From NCBI GenBank assembly GCA_035560005.1, contig DATMAN010000092.1, positions 1 through 64,000 on the forward strand: a stretch of DNA of 64,000 nucleotides, in the 5' to 3' direction. Shown here in pieces: positions 36,092 through 44,211 of the stretch (positions are counted from its first letter, which is position 1; every line of letters starts with the position of its first letter). Both the position numbers and the translations under genes were made by a program. The notes below the pieces were generated by a model, which saw only the letters and a program-made list of their open reading frames with translations, was not told the DNA's origin and did no database searches. The DNA comes from Burkholderiales bacterium. GTDB lineage: Bacteria > Pseudomonadota > Gammaproteobacteria > Burkholderiales > Eutrophovitaceae.

Positions 36092-36238
36092 TTCACCTCC
36101 CAGTGCGGCTGCCGTTCGCGGGATCCTCGCCGCCAGTCCAGAATCGCTGCACGGCACAGGATGGCCACGGCGGGCTCTTTCTGCCTTCAGGCCGGGAGTC
36201 TACACTGCCGGCTGGCGACATCCTGTAAGCTTGAATAC

Positions 36239-37447
36239 ATGGCCGAATTGAGCAATCGACGCATCCTCCTCGGCGTGACGGGCGGCATCGCCGCCTACAA
36301 GGCGGCAGAACTCGCACGGCTGCTGATCAAGGAAGGCGCGGACCTGCAAGTCGTCATGACCGAAGCCGCGTGCCGGTTCGTGACGCCGCTCACGATGCAA
36401 GCCCTGTCCGGAAAGCCGGTGCCGACCGGCATGTGGGACGCGGCCGGCAACGGCATGCCGCATATCGAATTGTCGCGTGATCGCGATCTGATCGTGGTCG
36501 CGCCCGCCACTGCCGATTTCATGGCGAAACTGGCGCATGGCGGCGCCGACGACCTGCTCTGTGCGTTGTGTCTGGCACGCGAATGCCCGCTGATGATCGC
36601 CCCGGCGATGAACCGGCAGATGTGGGAGCACCCGGCGACGCAGCGCAATGCGGCGCAGCTGCGCCAGGACGGGGTAATCGTAGTCGGCCCCGCAGCCGGC
36701 GATCAGGCCTGTGGCGAAGTGGGCATGGGACGGATGTCCGAAGCCCAGGAAATCCTGGAGGCAATCGTTTCGTGGTTTCAACCCAAGCTGCTTTCGGGCA
36801 CGCGCGTAATCGTCACGGCCGGACCGACCTTCGAGGCCATCGATCCGGTGCGCGGGATAACCAATCTCAGCTCGGGCCGCATGGGTTATGCAGTAGCCCG
36901 CGCCGCACTCGAAGCGGGCGCCCAAGTGACGCTGATCACGGGCAGAACGCAGTTGACTCCCCCCGTGGGGGCGCAGGTCGTGCCGGTAGTCAGTGCGCGG
37001 GAAATGCTGGAAGCGGTGATGAAACGGATCGAAGGCTGCGACATCTTCATCGCGGTCGCCGCGGTCGCCGACTACCACGTCGTGAACCGCCAGGAACACA
37101 AGATCAAGAAGGGAAACCGGCCGCCGACGATCGAGCTGGCTCCCAATCCTGACATCCTGGAGGCGGTCGCCAGCCGCCAGGATGCCCCCTTCTGCGTCGG
37201 ATTCGCGGCCGAGAGTCGCGATCTGGAAGCCAACGCGGAGGCAAAACGTCGCAAGAAGAAGTTGCCCCTGCTCGCTGCCAACGTCGCTCAGAGCGCCCTT
37301 GGCGCCGAGGACAACGAGCTGGTGCTGCTGGACGACGCCGGCGCACACCGGCTCCCGCGCAGCTCCAAGCTCGAACAGGCGCGGGGGCTAATCCGGCACA
37401 TCGCCAAGCTGTACAAGCCCGCGCGCGCGGCCTTGCCCGCGCACTGA
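36239..37447 (+). CDS. coaBC: Bifunctional phosphopantothenoylcysteine decarboxylase / PPC synthetase CoaBC
   Basis: A 402-residue CoaBC, which converts 4-phosphopantothenate to 4-phosphopantetheine. The flavin-binding CoaC half has [11 protein letters not shown], the PxMNxxMW motif ([16 protein letters not shown]) and an active-site Cys-containing ACGEVG. The CoaB half begins near residue 188 with [14 protein letters not shown] and [10 protein letters not shown]. The ATG at 36239 gives the standard N-terminus, but I see no Shine-Dalgarno sequence in the preceding 30 bases. Together with panB and panC it provides part of CoA synthesis. Confidence 0.95.
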   Translation: MAELSNRRILLGVTGGIAAYKAAELARLLIKEGADLQVVMTEAACRFVTPLTMQALSGKPVPTGMWDAAGNGMPHIELSRDRDLIVVAPATADFMAKLAHGGADDLLCALCLARECPLMIAPAMNRQMWEHPATQRNAAQLRQDGVIVVGPAAGDQACGEVGMGRMSEAQEILEAIVSWFQPKLLSGTRVIVTAGPTFEAIDPVRGITNLSSGRMGYAVARAALEAGAQVTLITGRTQLTPPVGAQVVPVVSAREMLEAVMKRIEGCDIFIAVAAVADYHVVNRQEHKIKKGNRPPTIELAPNPDILEAVASRQDAPFCVGFAAESRDLEANAEAKRRKKKLPLLAANVAQSALGAEDNELVLLDDAGAHRLPRSSKLEQARGLIRHIAKLYKPARAALPAH

Positions 37448-37463
37448 GGTCGGGCGCCATCCC

Positions 37464-37913
37464 ATGAGACAAATCGACATTCGTATCCTGGACATGCGCC
37501 TCAAGGACCACATGCCGGATTACGCCACCCCCGGCTCGGCAGGGCTCGACCTGCGCGCCTGCATCGAGCGGCCGCTCGATCTGCAGCCGGGGCAGACCGA
37601 ACTGGTTCCCAGCGGCTTGGCGATTCATCTGGCCGATCCCGGATTGGCCGCGATCGTGCTGCCCCGGTCGGGTCTCGGACACAGGCACGGCATCGTGCTG
37701 GGCAACCTGGTGGGCCTGATCGATTCGGATTATCAGGGCCAGGTGTTCGTTTCGTTGTGGAACCGCGGCACGCAGACCTTCACGCTCAGGCCGATGGAGC
37801 GTATCGCGCAACTGGTGGTCGTGCCGGTCCTGAGAGTGGGCTTCAACCTCGTTGACCAGTTCGAATGCAGCAGCCGGGGATCCGGCGGGTTCGGCAGCAC
37901 CGGCAATCACTGA
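37464..37913 (+). CDS. dut: dUTP diphosphatase Dut
   Basis: A 149-residue trimeric dUTPase with all five motifs: [39 protein letters not shown] and the C-terminal [10 protein letters not shown]. It removes dUTP and supplies dUMP. It follows coaBC by 16 bp, the usual arrangement, and is followed by a bidirectional terminator facing the cytochrome gene. Confidence 0.96.
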   Translation: MRQIDIRILDMRLKDHMPDYATPGSAGLDLRACIERPLDLQPGQTELVPSGLAIHLADPGLAAIVLPRSGLGHRHGIVLGNLVGLIDSDYQGQVFVSLWNRGTQTFTLRPMERIAQLVVVPVLRVGFNLVDQFECSSRGSGGFGSTGNH

Positions 37914-37934
37914 ACCCGGATCCTGTCGTGCAAA

Positions 37935-37966
37935 GCAAAAAGGCCGGGGCAACCCGGCCTTTTTGC
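37935..37966. terminator. Bidirectional rho-independent terminator (dut / cytochrome c)
   Basis: CAAAAAGGCCGGG-GCAA-CCCGGCCTTTTTG is a symmetric stem with an A-run and a T-run, placed between converging dut and the PQQ-dehydrogenase operon. Confidence 0.92.
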
Positions 37967-37981
37967 GTCCCGTCTGGCTTC

Positions 37982-38473
37982 TCAGTTGGTCACGGGGAAC
38001 ACCGGCAACTGGTCGCTCTTGATCTTGTAAGGGTCTGGAATCTCGCCTTTTTCGATGCGACGCTTCTCTTCCCAGCGCAGGAAGGCGATCACGCTGATGA
38101 TCTCCTCCGGCGTCATCGTCGTGCCAAAGGCGCCCATGGTGCCGCCAAGATTGCGTGGTACGCCAACCGCGATCGTCGCGTAGATCTCGGCATTGGTATT
38201 GCCGGTGAATTTGAAAGTGCCGCACGACAGACAGGGTCCCTTGCCGCCATGGCCATCGCCGCCGTGGCAGAAGGAACAGCGCTGGGCGTACTTGGCACGC
38301 CCCATTTCGACCACTTTCATGTCATGAGCAGGCACTTCCATGTCGTTCGGATTCGCTTTGTGCTGCGCCGCCGCCTGCTCGACCCAGAGTCCTCCCGAAC
38401 CGATCCCGAGCGCGAGCACCGCCGCGGCTAGAGTGCCCGCCCTGCCAATCACCGTCCGCCACTGACCGCTCAT
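37982..38473 (-). CDS. Periplasmic c-type cytochrome (XoxG-like)
   Basis: A 163-residue periplasmic cytochrome c. The signal peptide ends near EQAAAQ, and the single haem site is CSFCHGG. A later CLSCG pair lacks His and probably does not hold haem. A Met-containing segment GTTMTPEEI could supply the sixth ligand. The ATG at 38473 is chosen because GGAGG lies about ten bases upstream; an in-frame ATG three codons earlier would leave no spacer. It is the third gene of the PQQ-dehydrogenase operon and the likely electron acceptor. Confidence 0.85.
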   Translation of the reverse strand: MSGQWRTVIGRAGTLAAAVLALGIGSGGLWVEQAAAQHKANPNDMEVPAHDMKVVEMGRAKYAQRCSFCHGGDGHGGKGPCLSCGTFKFTGNTNAEIYATIAVGVPRNLGGTMGAFGTTMTPEEIISVIAFLRWEEKRRIEKGEIPDPYKIKSDQLPVFPVTN

Positions 38474-38495
38474 TGCAACCATCCTCCGAAAACTC

Positions 38496-39341
38496 TCAAG
38501 ATGAAAAGGGTGGATAAAACGGAACGCCGTACGATTCCACGATCTGCTTGATCCTTCCGTTGGACAGCAACTCGCTGATGCTCTCGTTGAGGAAATCGAT
38601 CAGGGACTCGTCCTGTTTGCGCACCACGTACTTCAGGTTCCAGCGCTGCCCTTCGGGAGGCACGTAGCCGTCGACCATCCCGAAGCGGCCATCGGGAAAC
38701 TCGCGCTTCGCGACGGCGACCGCTGTTGCCCACACCAGGGCGGCATCGACCTCGCCCTCGGCCATCGCCTTCATGATGCGCCGGTTGTCGAGATACAGCC
38801 CGCGCGGGATATTGTGGGTGAACAGGTAGTCATCGATGGGCGTGGACATCGACACGCCGACCTTGATATTGGCGTCCTTGAGTTCCTGGAGCGAGCGCTT
38901 GTCCGCCGCCCTTCCCTGGACCACGAGCACGTAACCCAGCCCGAGGTAGGGCTTGGTGAAGGTGAGCTTCCCCATCAGCTGATCGTCGTCGCCGGAATCG
39001 GAGATGCCCATGAAGACGTCGCAGCGCCCTCGCATGATGGAGTTGCGAAAAGCGCGCGAAGTTCCCCCGCGCGTACCGGTATCGGCCCAGTACATCTCCA
39101 GTCGCATGCCGCCGCGCCTGGCGATCTCCTGCATGATTTCCACATCGAAGCCAGGCGGATTGGTGTTCTGGCTCGAATACGGGTAGTCATAGGGATCGGC
39201 GCAGGCGACCAGCTTGCCTCTGGCCTTGGATCGTTCCAGAACGTCGGCGATCTCATCGGGATCGGACGTGCCCTGCGCCCAGGTCGCCATGCTTCCAATC
39301 GTCAGCAGGCCCACACAGGCGCTCATCAACAGCTTCTTCAA
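38496..39341 (-). CDS. Quinoprotein dehydrogenase-associated periplasmic binding protein (XoxJ/MxaJ-like)
   Basis: A 281-residue periplasmic solute-binding-fold protein. A TTG start at 39341 is supported by GAGGAG upstream and yields a standard signal peptide (MKKLLMSACVG to WAQG). The mature domain has LVACADPYDYPYSS, PGFDVEIMQEIA and WADTGTRGG, typical of the SBP family found beside PQQ alcohol dehydrogenases. MxaJ/XoxJ are thought to assist maturation or activation of the dehydrogenase rather than transport. It lies between the dehydrogenase and the cytochrome gene. Confidence 0.85.
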   Translation of the reverse strand: MKKLLMSACVGLLTIGSMATWAQGTSDPDEIADVLERSKARGKLVACADPYDYPYSSQNTNPPGFDVEIMQEIARRGGMRLEMYWADTGTRGGTSRAFRNSIMRGRCDVFMGISDSGDDDQLMGKLTFTKPYLGLGYVLVVQGRAADKRSLQELKDANIKVGVSMSTPIDDYLFTHNIPRGLYLDNRRIMKAMAEGEVDAALVWATAVAVAKREFPDGRFGMVDGYVPPEGQRWNLKYVVRKQDESLIDFLNESISELLSNGRIKQIVESYGVPFYPPFSS

Positions 39342-39449
39342 GGCTCTCTCCTCATTCCAGGTCCCCTTCCACTCTTCTCCCTTGGTTTCAGAAACGCACA
39401 GCTCGAGGCGGTGTTTACCGCCTCTGCGCCGGCGCGTTGCGCTACCGCG

Positions 39450-39482
39450 CAAAAAACAAGGGAGGGCTGCTAGCCCCCCCTC
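39450..39482 (-). terminator. Attenuating terminator after the PQQ dehydrogenase gene
   Basis: On the minus strand, AGGGGGGGCT-AGC-AGCCCTCCCT pairs over ten positions (one G-T) and is followed by TGTTTTTTG. It lies between the dehydrogenase and xoxJ-like genes, so it may lower expression of the two accessory genes relative to the dehydrogenase. Confidence 0.8.
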
Positions 39483-39542
39483 GGGTCTCAACCGCCAATA
39501 CCTCTACCTCCAGCGTTGGCGGATGTCTTGCGGCGGACGGAG

Positions 39543-41294
39543 TCAGTCCACCGTAAAGACCATCAGGGCACCGCCCTTCTGGTTCTTCTTGTACCACTCG
39601 GAGAAGTACAGCGGCCAGATACCGCCGCCGCCAGCACCGTAGACGATCGCGACGTACTGCTTGCCGTTCGCGGCAGTATAGGTCGTCGGGTTGCCGTGCA
39701 CGCCCGAACCGACCTGGAACGACCACAGCAGTTCGCCGGTCTCGTCGTTGACGGCATTGAACATGCCTTCCGGATCACCGTAGAACGCCAGGCCGCCACC
39801 GGTCGCCAGCAGCCCGCTGGTCGCCGGCCAGCTCTGGGACTTGGACCACACCAGCTTGCCGGTGGCCGCGTCAAAGCTCTTGATCAGGCCCGCTCCGGCA
39901 TTGAAGGTGATGACCTTCGCGCCCAGGTACCACTCACCGCGCTTCCACTCCATCTTCTTGGCCTGCAGGTCCATGGCGAAGTCATAGATCGGCACGTAGA
40001 CCATCTTGGTGCGATGGCTGTATGCGGCCGGGTGCCATTCCTTGCCGCCGTCCAAGGACGGAGCGATGTCCGTGGTCACCTTGTCGTAGACCACGTCCTT
40101 CTCCGGCCAGTTGTAGATCGGCTTGCAGTTGTTGGCCGGGGTGATCGGCTTGGTCCAGTTCACCCGCTGCATGGCCGTGACCCAGATGCACTTGTGCTCG
40201 TTTCCGGCCTTGGTCCTGACCGTGCTGGCGCGGTCGATGCCGTAGACGTGGCCGTTGCGCGAAGCGTGGATCCACATCTTCTTGCCGCCAAGATCGACGA
40301 GGATGTTCTCGTTCACGCCGTCATAGTCATACGGATCGTTCGGCGTGTAGTTGAAGTAGCTCTTGATCTTGCCGGTATCGGCGTCGAGCACGATCGTGCT
40401 GTTGGTGAACAGGTTGTCGCCCAGACGCACGTGACGGTCGAAGTCCGGGCCCGGGTTGCCGATCGGCCAGAACAGCGAGTTCGTCTCCTTGTCGTAGGAT
40501 CCGGTGATCCAGGCCGAGCCACCACCGTACTTCCACGACTCGCCAGCCCAGGTGTCGTTACCCGGCTCGCCCGGACCCGGAATCGAGTAGGTCTTCCACA
40601 CCGGAGCGCCGGTGTCGGCGTCGATCGCCGCCACCCAGCCGCGCACCCCGTACTCGGCGCCCGCGGTGCCGAACACGATCTTGTTGCGGACTGCCAGAGG
40701 CATGATGGTGAAGGTCTCGGCGTAGGTGTAGTCACCCATCTTCTTGTCCCAGACCACCTTGCCGGTCGCGTTGTCCAGCGCGACGATGTGCGCGTCAAGC
40801 GTGGCGAGGTAGACCTTGTTCTTGTACACGGCCACGCCGCGGTTCACGACGTCGCAGCACAGCTTCGGGAACACGTCGCCCGGCAGCTCGCGCTCGTACT
40901 TCCAGTTCACCTTGCCCGTGATCGCATCGACCGACAGCACCTTGTTGAACGACGTAGTGACGTAGATCGTACCGTTGACCGCCACGGCCTGGCTGTCCTG
41001 TCCCTCGAGCACGCCGAACGACAGGTTCCAGGCGGGCTTGAGCCGCTTGACGTTGTCCCGGTTGATCTGGGACAGCGGGCTGTAGCGCGTCATCTGGTAG
41101 TCCTTACCGTAATGCAGCCAGTTCTGCGCGTCCTTGTCGGCGTTCAGAAGCATGTCATCCGTCACGTAGTTTGGATACAGCGTGGAGCTCAGCGTATCCA
41201 CACCCTGCGCGGAGACGAGTCCGGAAGCGCCGATCGCCGCGACAGCGGCGACGGACACCGCAGCACGTTTGATGTGCAACGATTGCTTCACCAT
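39543..41294 (-). CDS. PQQ-dependent alcohol dehydrogenase, lanthanide-type (methanol/ethanol family)
   Basis: A 583-residue periplasmic quinoprotein with a signal peptide ending near GLVSAQ. The vicinal disulfide is Cys146-Cys147 (KLCCDVVNRG). Candidate metal ligands are Glu214 (GAEYGVRG), Asn280 (IGNPGPDFD) and the catalytic Asp323, with Asp325 in DYDGVNE. The second Asp is the hallmark of lanthanide-using enzymes (XoxF, ExaF, PedH). Glu214 to Asn280 is 66 residues, shorter than about 84 in MxaF/XoxF, and GEPGNDTW with GGGSAW resembles other alcohol dehydrogenases, so xoxF is not assigned. The start at 41294 has GGGAGG ten bases upstream. It oxidises a primary alcohol and passes electrons to the cytochrome. 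Confidence 0.9.
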   Translation of the reverse strand: MVKQSLHIKRAAVSVAAVAAIGASGLVSAQGVDTLSSTLYPNYVTDDMLLNADKDAQNWLHYGKDYQMTRYSPLSQINRDNVKRLKPAWNLSFGVLEGQDSQAVAVNGTIYVTTSFNKVLSVDAITGKVNWKYERELPGDVFPKLCCDVVNRGVAVYKNKVYLATLDAHIVALDNATGKVVWDKKMGDYTYAETFTIMPLAVRNKIVFGTAGAEYGVRGWVAAIDADTGAPVWKTYSIPGPGEPGNDTWAGESWKYGGGSAWITGSYDKETNSLFWPIGNPGPDFDRHVRLGDNLFTNSTIVLDADTGKIKSYFNYTPNDPYDYDGVNENILVDLGGKKMWIHASRNGHVYGIDRASTVRTKAGNEHKCIWVTAMQRVNWTKPITPANNCKPIYNWPEKDVVYDKVTTDIAPSLDGGKEWHPAAYSHRTKMVYVPIYDFAMDLQAKKMEWKRGEWYLGAKVITFNAGAGLIKSFDAATGKLVWSKSQSWPATSGLLATGGGLAFYGDPEGMFNAVNDETGELLWSFQVGSGVHGNPTTYTAANGKQYVAIVYGAGGGGIWPLYFSEWYKKNQKGGALMVFTVD

Positions 41295-41645
41295 TAGAGA
41301 CACCTCCCGAAGAATTGCGCGGCACCTGTGTCGCGATACCGCACTTTAAGGTTTTTGATTTACTGCTTGGCGCGTAAAGCAAGAAAACAGCTTGGAATGA
41401 AATCAAGCTGGAGAAGCTTTACTGCGAAGGAGAAGTTAGTGGAACCCCCTGGGGTTGTCAACTGAAACCTGCCGGAAGCCCGCGACAACATTGGATTTCG
41501 CGAATGATGCGTTGCATCAATCGAGCGTCCACAAGGGCTCTACAAGACAGTCCGCAGCGACCCACTTGCGGGCACCTCGATACCTGTGAATTCCGAACCG
41601 TGTTACCGTTGCAAATGTTCGGCAGCCCCCCGTCCGAGCTTCCCG
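41295..41645. promoter_or_regulatory. Upstream region of the PQQ dehydrogenase with inverted repeats
   Basis: This 351-bp divergent gap holds no gene. It contains CAGCTTG-N9-CAAGCTG (41388-41410), TGCTT-N8-AAGCA (41364-41381), a direct repeat of TTTACTGC (41359-41366 and 41418-41425), and TGATGC-GTT-GCATCA (41505-41519). The first three lie 65-130 bp upstream of the dehydrogenase start, where a regulator would bind. I cannot place -35/-10 boxes confidently. Confidence 0.45.
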
Positions 41646-42101
41646 ATGAAACCACTCGCTGCCACTGCCGCGTTGCTGCTTGCCATCGGCTTGTGTTGCC
41701 CCGCTCCGGCAGGGCGCGCCGATCCGCTGCTCACCTACCCGCTCAAGATTGCCGGCCACAGCTTGCGGGCCGAGGTGGCCCATACCGAGCCAGCGCGGCT
41801 GCGCGGGCTGATGTACCGCAAGCACCTGCCCGAGAATCAAGGCATGGTCTTCATCTACCCGGAGGCCGGCCGGCAGGCGATGTGGATGAAGAACACCTTC
41901 ATCCCCCTTTCGGTGGCGTTTATCGACGCTGAAGGGCGCATCCTGAATATCGAAGAGATGAGCCCGCACTCGGAGCACGCGCACGCCTCCGCCGGCAGAG
42001 CGGCCTATGCGCTGGAAATGAATCGCGGCTGGTTCGCGAAACGCGGCATCAGACCCGGCGACCGCGTCGAGGGACTGGAACGGTTGCCCAAGGCCCGATA
42101 G
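41646..42101 (+). CDS. DUF192 secreted protein
   Basis: A 151-residue DUF192 protein. The signal peptide runs to about residue 25 (ending AGRADP). The family core is LRGLMYRKHLPENQGMVFIYP, followed by MWMKNTFIPLSVAFID and the late GWFAKRGIRPGDRV. Function unknown. The ATG at 41646 is chosen because it starts the signal peptide directly; a longer reading adds 20 residues. A hairpin terminator follows. Confidence 0.88.
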   Translation: MKPLAATAALLLAIGLCCPAPAGRADPLLTYPLKIAGHSLRAEVAHTEPARLRGLMYRKHLPENQGMVFIYPEAGRQAMWMKNTFIPLSVAFIDAEGRILNIEEMSPHSEHAHASAGRAAYALEMNRGWFAKRGIRPGDRVEGLERLPKAR

Positions 42102-42104
42102 GAA

Positions 42105-42129
42105 CGCGGGGCAGCGCCCCGCGCTCTTT
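42105..42129. terminator. Hairpin terminator between DUF192 and the PuuD-like gene
   Basis: CGCGGGGC-AGC-GCCCCGCG is a perfect 8-bp stem followed by a short CTCTTT tract. It lies between two converging genes. Confidence 0.6.
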
Positions 42130-42142
42130 CCAAGCCTCGGAC

Positions 42143-42631
42143 CTATCCGAAAAAGATGGCGCTATGGCCTCCGGCGCCCATGAAGAACAGCATCGGGATC
42201 GACAACATGGTGTTGGTGCGGGACGCCAGGAAAGCCACGCGACGCGCCTTGTTCTTCTCCTCGTCGCTCGCCTGCACCAGGCCAAGGATCTTCTTCTGGT
42301 TCGGCCAGATCAGGACCCAGACGTTGAACAGCATGATGGTGCCGAGCCAGGCGCCCATGCCAATCGCGGCGTGGCTGGGGCGCAGAAGGAACGCGTCGTC
42401 GAAATTCGCACCGAGCAGCGCCGCCCCGGCGAGCCAGGTCACTACGGCGGCCCAGCGGAAGAACAGCAGCGCGCGCGGAGCCACATGCTTGCTGATACCC
42501 GCAGCGGTGCCGTCGGCCTGTGCGGCCTTGAGCGCCGCCACCTGAACGAAGTTGAAGTAGTACAGCAGTCCGATCCACATGACGCCCGCGAGCAAGTGGA
42601 TCCAGCGCGAGATGGCAGGTATGAAATCCAT
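42143..42631 (-). CDS. PuuD-like (DUF989) membrane protein lacking the cytochrome domain
   Basis: A 162-residue integral membrane protein with four to five hydrophobic segments and conserved His residues (SRWIHLLAGVMWIG, PSHAAIGMGAW). It resembles the membrane half of PuuD-type urate hydroxylase. PuuD proteins carry a C-terminal cytochrome c domain with CxxCH, and none is present here, so urate oxidation should not be assumed. The gene starts 4 bp after a 32-residue membrane protein gene, and the two are probably co-translated. Confidence 0.75.
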   Translation of the reverse strand: MDFIPAISRWIHLLAGVMWIGLLYYFNFVQVAALKAAQADGTAAGISKHVAPRALLFFRWAAVVTWLAGAALLGANFDDAFLLRPSHAAIGMGAWLGTIMLFNVWVLIWPNQKKILGLVQASDEEKNKARRVAFLASRTNTMLSIPMLFFMGAGGHSAIFFG

Positions 42632-42635
42632 GGCT

Positions 42636-42734
42636 TCAGGCTCCGATCAGCGCCTTCACGACGTAATAAAGGATGACGGTGAGAATGACCCCGCTGATCA
42701 CCGTCCCCCACAGAGAATCGAGTGGATTTTGCAT
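42636..42734 (-). CDS. 32-residue single-span membrane protein
   Basis: A short gene encoding MQNPLDSLWGTVISG followed by a hydrophobic helix (VILTVILYYVVKALIGA). A GGGGGA Shine-Dalgarno sequence lies six bases upstream of the ATG, the spacing to the next gene is 4 bp, and the composition fits one membrane span. It would be missed by length cut-offs. It may be a subunit or stabiliser of the following PuuD-like protein; that is inference. Confidence 0.65.
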   Translation of the reverse strand: MQNPLDSLWGTVISGVILTVILYYVVKALIGA

Positions 42735-42909
42735 GGCGACTCCCCCTTTCGTGGGCGGTTGGAAACGGCGGTAGTGTAGAGAACGCCTCCGGGCGCGGCA
42801 ATAGTCGCGCGGCATACGCCGACCCCGGATTGCACGCGACCTCAATCGCGGCACGGCTCGAGGACATCGCCGCGGACCAAGGTCCCGGGCGTGTCGAGCC
42901 GCCCACTAA

Positions 42910-43920
42910 CTAAACCGGCAGCCCGCGTGCATTCGACATCCCGAAAGAAGTGCGCACGCCCGCCTCCACAGCGGCGATCGCCTTGGCCTGATTGAACTCC
43001 TCGGCATACCCGGACAGGTAGAGGCAGCAGGCGAACTGGTTGACCAGCGGCTGCGGCACGGGAACCCGACCACTGATCGCCTGGCGTATCCACCGCGCCG
43101 TGGTCGCGGCATCGCAAACCTCTACAAGGTTCGCCATCCTCCGCGCGGGCATCGTTTCCTCCTCGAACAGCCTGCGGGTCATCGCATCGCGCACGTGGAG
43201 CATGCGAGGACGACGCCTCGGATCGGCGAATGGCTCGCCTTCGGGTCCGCGCAGGAGCAAAGCCTGGGCGCCCGTCGATGCGAGCACCATTTCGAACCGG
43301 GCCAGCTCGCACTCGCTTTGAGCGCCGACGACCCTGATGCACTCACCGTGGAAAGGATCGATCAGCTTGACCAGCGTGTGCGCGACATTGGGGACGCCCA
43401 GTCGATAGCGCAGGGCGAGCAGCGACGCGAGCGCCGGACACAGCACCGCGGCGGGAACGAAGGCCAACCGACTCTCCTCGAGCGCCCGCTGGGCGTGCGC
43501 CAGACTCGTGCAAGGCAGGATGCCGAGTTCACGCAAAACGTAGGCGCAGGCCACGCCGGCGGCAACTTCCAGGCTGCCGTGAATCAGCACCGGTACCCCG
43601 AGCCGCTGCAGCATGAGGGCGAGCAGCGGCAACAGGTTGGGCTGGGTTTTCGCTCCGCCGTAGGTGCCGAATACGAGCGGTCTGGGCGACGGCCACGGCG
43701 ATCGCAACGCGTGGACCCGGCTCCTCGCGGCACGGTCGAATCCTGCCATTTCCGAAACCGACTCGCGTCTGACGGCGAACGCCGTGAGCACGGCGCCGAT
43801 TTCGAGCTCGGACGCGCCACCGTCGAGGATCGCCGCGAAGAGATCATGCGCATCCTCAGCGTCGAGCGCGCGATGATCCTCCGAAGCGGCGATCAGCTTG
43901 ATATAGCGCGAGAGGCTCAT
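42910..43920 (-). CDS. TrpD2/YbiB-type glycosyltransferase-family protein
   Basis: A 336-residue paralogue of anthranilate phosphoribosyltransferase. The N-terminal helical domain ([15 protein letters not shown]) is typical. The PRPP loop GTGGD of true TrpD is replaced by [19 protein letters not shown], which is characteristic of the YbiB/TrpD2 group; members are reported to bind nucleic acid rather than make tryptophan. It is divergent from a TrpB2-type gene, with 291 bp between them. I would not call it a biosynthetic TrpD. Confidence 0.85.
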   Translation of the reverse strand: MSLSRYIKLIAASEDHRALDAEDAHDLFAAILDGGASELEIGAVLTAFAVRRESVSEMAGFDRAARSRVHALRSPWPSPRPLVFGTYGGAKTQPNLLPLLALMLQRLGVPVLIHGSLEVAAGVACAYVLRELGILPCTSLAHAQRALEESRLAFVPAAVLCPALASLLALRYRLGVPNVAHTLVKLIDPFHGECIRVVGAQSECELARFEMVLASTGAQALLLRGPEGEPFADPRRRPRMLHVRDAMTRRLFEEETMPARRMANLVEVCDAATTARWIRQAISGRVPVPQPLVNQFACCLYLSGYAEEFNQAKAIAAVEAGVRTSFGMSNARGLPV

Positions 43921-44211
43921 GTCACCGGCAAACCGGAAGTCGAAGAGCGTGGAGCCCGACAGTTGCGTAGCGCCGGTTCAGCAACGCGTGTGCCAAGAAC
44001 TTTGCGCGGCGAATCGCTGCCCCGCGCGGGGTACGCAACGCGTACGCCGCGCCATGGTGCACCGTGCGTCGCGTTTGCCTTGAAGTGGTGCGTCGGCTAC
44101 GCTGCTTTCTGCAAGGAGGCGACGCTGGATGGCCCGTCCTTCAGGTCGCAGCACCTAGTCACGGCGCCCGGCTTTCGCCGAGCCGGCCGATTGCAACTCT
44201 GGGAGGAAGTC

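Noticed and set aside
44064-44100. Possible leader peptide upstream of trpB2 (MVHRASRLP)
   Set aside because: It contains no Trp codons and no attenuator-like alternative hairpins are visible, so a trp-type attenuator is not supported.
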